Below, piece by piece: positions 60,201-64,000 of a stretch of DNA of 64,000 nt. Both the position numbers and the translations under genes were made by a program. The notes under the pieces were generated by a model. That model saw nothing but the letters and a program-made list of their open reading frames with translations. It had not been told where the DNA came from and searched no databases. This DNA is from Omphiscola glabra (taxonomy: Eukaryota > Mollusca > Gastropoda > Lymnaeidae), in the NCBI GenBank assembly GCA_964017045.1, contig OZ024797.1:14341562-14405561 (forward strand). Direction: 5' to 3'. Position 1 is the first letter of the stretch. Each line of letters opens with the position of its first letter.

Positions 60201-62824
60201 TACCTATCTAACACACATCACTATCTAGCACCCACTACCTTTCTAACACACATCACTATCTAGCACCCACTACCTATCTAACACACAGCACTATCTAGCA
60301 CCCACTACCATCTAACACAGCACTATCTAGCAACAAGTACCAACGAACACACAGCACTATCTAGCACCCACTACCTATTTAACACACAGCACTATCTAGC
60401 ACCCACAACCTATCTAACACACAGCACTATCTAGCACCCACTACCTATCTAACACACAGCACTATCTAGCACCCACTACCTATCTAACACCGAATCCGGA
60501 AATTTGATCGAAAGAAATTTCGTCGACGGAAAATTGATCGTCGGAAATTTGATCGAACGGAAATTTGGTCGAATCTTTTTTATAGTTTACACGTTAAAAG
60601 TGTACTATACAGTAAAACAAAACAATGCGTTCAAAAAGAAATTTGACCAAAATTCTAACGTGTGAACTGAAAGAAAGATTCGACCAAATATCCTTTCGAT
60701 CAAATTACCGTCGATCAATTTGCTGTCGACGAAATTTCTTTCGATCAAATTCGCGGTAACCATCTAGCACACATCACTATCTAGCACCCACTACCATCTA
60801 ACAAAGCCGTACCTAGCACCCAGTACCAACTAACACACAGCACTATCTAGCACCCACTGCTTAATCTAACACACAGCACCATCTAGCACCCACTACCTAA
60901 TCTAACACACAGCACTATCTAGCAAGTAACGTTAAATAATCAATGCACCATGTACAAACTTACCCGCGTTATCCTCCAAGCAATTACCAAATGTAAATAA
61001 TCATTAATTAGGTCATTATTATTGTCACTAATGAATTTCTTTTAAAGCCTTTTATTTCTCTACGCTAGAGAAATACTTTAGATCACTCGTGTTAAAATTG
61101 TTATGATTGTAAACTGTTGTCTTGGTTAAAAAAAACTGGAATTAATTTATGTTCTGTACAACGTAAATTAATTCCAGTTTTTTTTTTTTTTTTAAATTGT
61201 TATGATTGTAAACTGTTGTCTTGGTTTAAAAAAAACTGGAATTAATTTATGTTCTGTACAACGTAATCAAAAAACATTTCCATTTATTTGGATGAATAGA
61301 GAATCTTATCTATACCCAGAAACGCATTACCTGGCCGTATGTGTCCACCAATGTCATTTTCACTTCAATGTTCTCGTGCACGAGTGTGGCCGGTGTTGTG
61401 GTCAGATGGTCAAACTCTTTAAACAAAATTTAAAAATCAGAATTCCATCATTCAAAAAGTTATCACTATCATCTATCTTTAGCTTCTATTACCTTTTAAT
61501 AGAGGATCAAAGTAGTAAATATATCTCCAGTGTCAATGTACATAGAGACGTGTACACGAATGCCAGCCTTTTATTCAATGGGAGTGATTCTAATCTGTCG
61601 GGAGTTGCCAGAGGTTGCCTTGGGTCACTTATGACTTTAACAACAACAAAAATATTTTTTTTAAACAACTACGCTAAACAACAACAACTTCATTCGGTGG
61701 ATGTCATCAGCTAATTGGATTTCAAAATATAAATAATTTTTTTTTCTAGATGTAAATTAAATTAAATAAAGAATTTTTATTTTAAAAAAATAGCAATTTT
61801 CTTTTTATGGTTGTTTTATTTGCATAATCTTTAAAGTTGGTACCTTCCACTTTATAGTTGGTAGCTTCCACTTTATAGTTGGCAGCTTCCACTTTATAGT
61901 TTGTACCTTCCACTTTATAGTTGGTAGCTTCCACTTTATAGTTTGTACCTTCCACTTTATAGTTGGTAGCTTCCACTTTATAGTTGGTAGCTTCCACTTT
62001 ATAGTTGGTACATTCCACTTTATAGTTTGTACCTTCCACTTTATAGTTGGTAGCTTCCACTTTACAGTTGGTAGCCTCAACTTTATAGTTGGTAGCTTCC
62101 GATTTCTAGTTGGTAGCCTGCACTGGACAAATGGTATCCTACGATTTCTAGTTGGTAGCCTCCACTGTATAATGGGTAGTCCCAACTGTATAGTTGGTAA
62201 CCTCTACTTTATATTTGGTAGCCTCCACTACTCTTTACCTAAGGCATAAAGCTAAAAACTAGATCTGGGCTCACCCAGTCACCCAGCGAACCAGACGCGT
62301 TCAACCACGATAATTTGAGTGAGTGTCAGCCCAGTTTTGATTTGCAGCCGTTCACCAGAGGAACATTGCACGAGAAGCTCTTACTCTTAAAAATGACACG
62401 CGTGTAAACAAAAGAAACACAAAACGTCCCACAAGATTGAGATGCGAGTAGAGAGAACGTCTTTAAAAATAGATACTTTTTTTTAAAACTTATGAATTAC
62501 ACGTAATTTAATAAAACACTTTTTCTTAGTGCCTACTCAAGGGGAAACAGCGATTAAATTCAAAATAACATAATTCTTTCCCCTTGACCAGCCGTTTGTT
62601 GATACCGAAGTCTGGCCATTGCGTTGTCGCCAATACTTACCAGCGTGGCCGTCCATTGGACCTGGTGGACATTCCAGAGGAAATCGACCGATGAGGAACG
62701 TCAGCAGCATGGAGGACTTTCCCACATCCCCGTCACCGAGCACCACGCACTTGACGTTGTGAGTGACCAGCTGGCTTCCTTTGCTGGGCCGCCTCCTGAT
62801 GGACGTCTTCCTGATGTCTGCCAT
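56950..62824 (-). CDS. Divergent Rho-family small GTPase, four exons
   Basis: Exons 62641-62824, 61331-61416, 59078-59192 and 56950-57230 join in frame with consensus splice sites to a 221-residue protein. Visible boxes: P-loop GDGDVGKS at 30-37; switch II DTYGQ at 86-90; LKTDLR at 145-150 in the (N/T)KxD position; ECSAK at 183-187; C-terminal CVVS at 218-221, a prenylation box. The body (ADVYLLCFDV, TPFLVVG) is Rho-like, and a shortened Rho insert follows TDLR. Family knowledge: Rho GTPases switch between GDP and GTP states at membranes to control actin and polarity. Odd points: a 22-residue basic N-terminal extension (KTSIRRRPSK), no threonine in the switch I position, L for T/N before K146. 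These suggest altered nucleotide handling or effector choice (inference). It is not close enough to Rac, Rho or Cdc42 to name. Confidence 0.9.
57502..57888. mobile_element. Foldback element, about 126-bp inverted arms
   Basis: The left arm 57502-57627 is the reverse complement of 57763-57888 at roughly 80 percent or better by eye (shared words CTTAAATGTGCGTTAC and GAGTTCATGTTTTGTCAA). The spacer of about 135 bp is unrelated. The outer end of the right arm passes directly into a 53-bp tandem array built from that arm. Lies in intron 3 of the Rho-like gene. Confidence 0.8.
57836..58160. repeat. 53-bp array derived from the foldback arm, about 6 units
   Basis: Units contain GTAGATGGGAAGTACACGCA and TTGCTGTCGCCAATGTTTGG, the terminal part of the right arm of the foldback element. 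The left arm has only one copy, inverted. Confidence 0.93.
58161..58587. other. Intron 3 unique sequence
   Basis: Contains two related GTTCGTTAGTGTGTCCAA-type words near 58290-58340. No other feature. Confidence 0.35.
58588..59050. repeat. 16-19-bp degenerate repeat beside exon 3
   Basis: Units around GTGGGTCATCATAAAG, AGCATGGGATATCAAAGC and, at the right, TACATTGGCCATCAT. It ends about 27 bases from the exon 3 donor. Confidence 0.88.
59078..59192 (-). CDS. Rho-like gene exon 3 (core strand and helix)
   Basis: Acceptor CTTCCAG, then DEYEKLREKVCKSADVY, LLCFDVSKPATLERLR and HTWLP, then donor GTAAAT in phase 1. Aligns with the QEDYDRLRP...FLICFSL segment of Rac-like proteins. Confidence 0.9.
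59193..59589. other. Start of intron 2, unique
   Basis: No feature recognised. Confidence 0.35.
59590..60950. repeat. 35-bp minisatellite in intron 2, about 30 units
   Basis: Units contain ACACACAGCACTATCTAGCA and CCCACTACCTATCTA. Degenerate at the left, regular at 59800-60490, interrupted by a MITE at about 60494-60760, then a few more units. Confidence 0.94.
60494..60760. mobile_element. Long-TIR MITE inside the 35-bp array
   Basis: The left end GGAAATTTGATCGAAAGAAA is matched as reverse complement by the right end TTTCTTTCGATCAAATTCGC. The inverted similarity extends over about 105 bases per side, leaving almost no interior. Short GATCGAAAG words repeat inside each arm. No clear target duplication was seen. 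Confidence 0.82.
61095..61266. repeat. Direct duplication with an inverted linker
   Basis: A 72-base segment at 61095-61166 (ATTGTTATGATTGTAAACTG...) recurs at 61194-61266 with one visible difference. The 27 bases between (ATTAATTCCAGTTTTTTT) are an inverted copy of the segment's middle, so both form a hairpin. Lies close to exon 2. Confidence 0.92.
61331..61416 (-). CDS. Rho-like gene exon 2 (switch I to switch II)
   Basis: Acceptor ...TTGTTTAAAG, then EFDHLTTTPATLVHENIE (first codon split with exon 1) and MTLVDTYGQ, then donor GTAATG. FDH aligns with the FDN of Rac-type switch I, and DTYGQ with DTAGQ. Confidence 0.83.
61417..61834. other. Intron 1 unique part
   Basis: AT-rich, no feature recognised. 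The long plus frame crossing it runs antisense through exon 2 and is not a gene. Confidence 0.4.
61835..62225. repeat. 21-bp minisatellite in intron 1, about 18 units
   Basis: Unit GTTGGTAGCTTCCACTTTATA, with TACCTTCC and TAGCCTCC variants. Regular at 61840-62070, degenerate beyond. Confidence 0.95.
62226..62640. other. Intron 1, 5' part
   Basis: Unique sequence adjoining the exon 1 donor. No further exon recognised. Confidence 0.4.
62641..62824 (-). CDS. Rho-like gene exon 1 (start, P-loop)
   Basis: ATG at 62824 opens a basic N-terminus, then NVKCVVLGDGDVGKSSMLL with the G1 box. It ends in phase 1 at a strong donor GTAAGT. A weaker, in-phase donor (GTCCAA after 62662) would drop seven residues (GPMDGHA) and bring the length of switch I closer to ordinary Rho proteins. 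Confidence 0.88.
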
Positions 62825-63260
62825 AGTCTATAGCGATATATATCGGATGTTTTATTGTTATATCAAAGATACTCGCGGCTTATCTGATCTGTTTACTTGT
62901 TACATGTATAGCTGAAGTCTCTTGAGAGAGGAGAAAACCGAAGCACTTCCTGCCAGCTCTATCTGAAATCTTCTTTTAAAATAGAATCCCTGGCTTTGTG
63001 GAGTAAATGATGCTTGTGACAATGACCTGGAAGTAAACAGTTATGATAATAGTAAGTGATACGTGTCACATTTAGGACAGTACGTTTGGGAAAACTTTTG
63101 TTAGGATGAAACAGGCTCCAACACATGATTTTTTATTATATATAGTATATATGAAAAGCCGCAGTATATTTTAAATTATTGAAACGTATGTGTTTTGAAA
63201 GAAATAACTAAGCGGGCAAAAGAAAACACAAGAAATGAATATGAAATATGTAATTAAAAG
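62825..63260. other. 5' flank of the Rho-like gene
   Basis: Putative 5' UTR and promoter side of the minus-strand gene. A TATATATCG word lies about 15 bases from the ATG, too close to be a normal TATA box. No TSS can be fixed. Confidence 0.4.
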
Positions 63261-63412
63261 ATTAAAAGGTTTAACGCCGGCAGGTAGGGTGTAGGATACT
63301 ATTGTTTAAAGGTCGGCAGGTAGGGTGTAGGACTGTCTGTAGAACTATTGTTTAAGGGCCGGCAGGTAGGGTGTAGGACTGTTTGGAGGACTATTGTTTA
63401 AAAGCTGGCATA
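63261..63412. repeat. About 50-60-bp tandem repeat, 3 copies
   Basis: Units share GGCAGGTAGGGTGTAGGA and ACTATTGTTTAA, with length differences. Confidence 0.85.
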
Positions 63413-63689
63413 TATTATTATAGAAAATGAGACGCACCGAGTATTTTCTCAAAATACCCGGACCAGGTGTAAAACTCTGCACCCGGTTAAGCCCTAGTAT
63501 ACACTATTCTAATATTACCTACATAAGCTTAAGAAAAGCAGTTTAAACATTAAAAAGTTGTTTCGCACACATGTTTTCTATCAAATTTTCTCGAAATCTT
63601 CCAACTAAAGATTTATCACAATTTAGCTATAAATATTTTACCAACTAGTCAGAGACCTCCAAAAACGCTTTCTGAAGTACATAAACCAT
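63413..63689. other. Spacer
   Basis: Nothing recognised. Confidence 0.3.
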
Positions 63690-63965
63690 ACAGAATGTAA
63701 AATAGGTCGTACACACGCCATACATAAGGTGAAATTAGACGCACACACACCATACAGAATGTGAAATAAGAAGTACACACACCAAACAGAATGTGAAATA
63801 AGACGTACACACACCATACAGAATGTGAAATAGGACGTACTCATACCATACAGAATGTGAAATAGGACGTACTCATACCATACAGAATGTGAAATAGGAC
63901 ATACACATACCATACATAATTGGAAATAGGACGTACACATACCATACATAATGGGAAATAGAACT
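63690..63965. repeat. 32-bp minisatellite, about 9 units
   Basis: Units contain CATACCATACAGAATGTGAA and ATAGGACGTAC. GACGTAC at 63834 and 63866 fixes the period at 32 bp. Continues close to the window end. Confidence 0.93.
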
Positions 63966-64000
63966 GCTATATTTTACTAAATTAAATGTTTCGTTACCAT

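Noticed and set aside
61202..61714. 170-codon plus-strand ORF
   Set aside because: It runs antisense through exon 2 of the GTPase gene and through a recent duplication, and shows no domain.
62830..62850. TATATATC as TATA box of the GTPase gene
   Set aside because: It lies about 15 bases from the ATG, leaving no room for a normal TSS-to-start distance.

Overview
The window looks like nuclear DNA of an animal, most likely a gastropod mollusc and perhaps a heterobranch or pulmonate snail (inference). The reasons are spliced genes with GT/AG introns of 1.3 to 11 kb, animal-type LINE, Helitron and hAT relics, low gene density, and tandem repeats and homopolymer C/G tracts on a scale not expected in bacteria. 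No prokaryotic operon, CRISPR array, rRNA or tRNA gene was recognised.

Two protein-coding loci are supported, both on the minus strand. The clearer one is a complete four-exon gene (56950-62824) for a divergent Rho-family small GTPase of about 221 residues. It has the P-loop, a DTYGQ switch II motif, an ECSAK box and a C-terminal CVVS prenylation box. The second is two compatible exons about 11 kb apart: a signal-peptide-like first exon (35684-35851) and a six-cysteine Kazal/follistatin-like exon (24094-24268). Joining them is an inference, although intron phase and strand agree.

The rest is repeats and transposon debris. From left to right: a 23-bp array fused to a decayed Helitron that contains a minus-strand LINE fragment (0.4-2.8 kb); a dead LINE reverse transcriptase with an intact 3' tail (2.9-4.4 kb); a series of minisatellites with units of 14 to 66 bp between 6 and 32 kb; three SPIN-like hAT elements with 8-bp target duplications (28.8, 38.3 and 41.9 kb); a Helitron 3' end next to a perfect 524-bp TCTA array (40.6-41.9 kb); a 21-bp array organised into 315-bp higher-order repeats (44-45.5 kb); LINE fragments at 50.6 and 53.6 kb; a MITE carrying a perfect 47-bp-arm hairpin (54.3-54.8 kb); and a Rho gene whose introns hold a foldback element, a long-TIR MITE and several arrays.

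Recurring themes are arrays that start right at or near splice sites, inverted-repeat elements nested in or feeding tandem arrays, and a LINE 3' hairpin with compensatory base changes. The very long ORFs (up to 597 codons) come from arrays whose period is a multiple of three and are not treated as genes. Array limits and copy numbers were counted by eye and are approximate.
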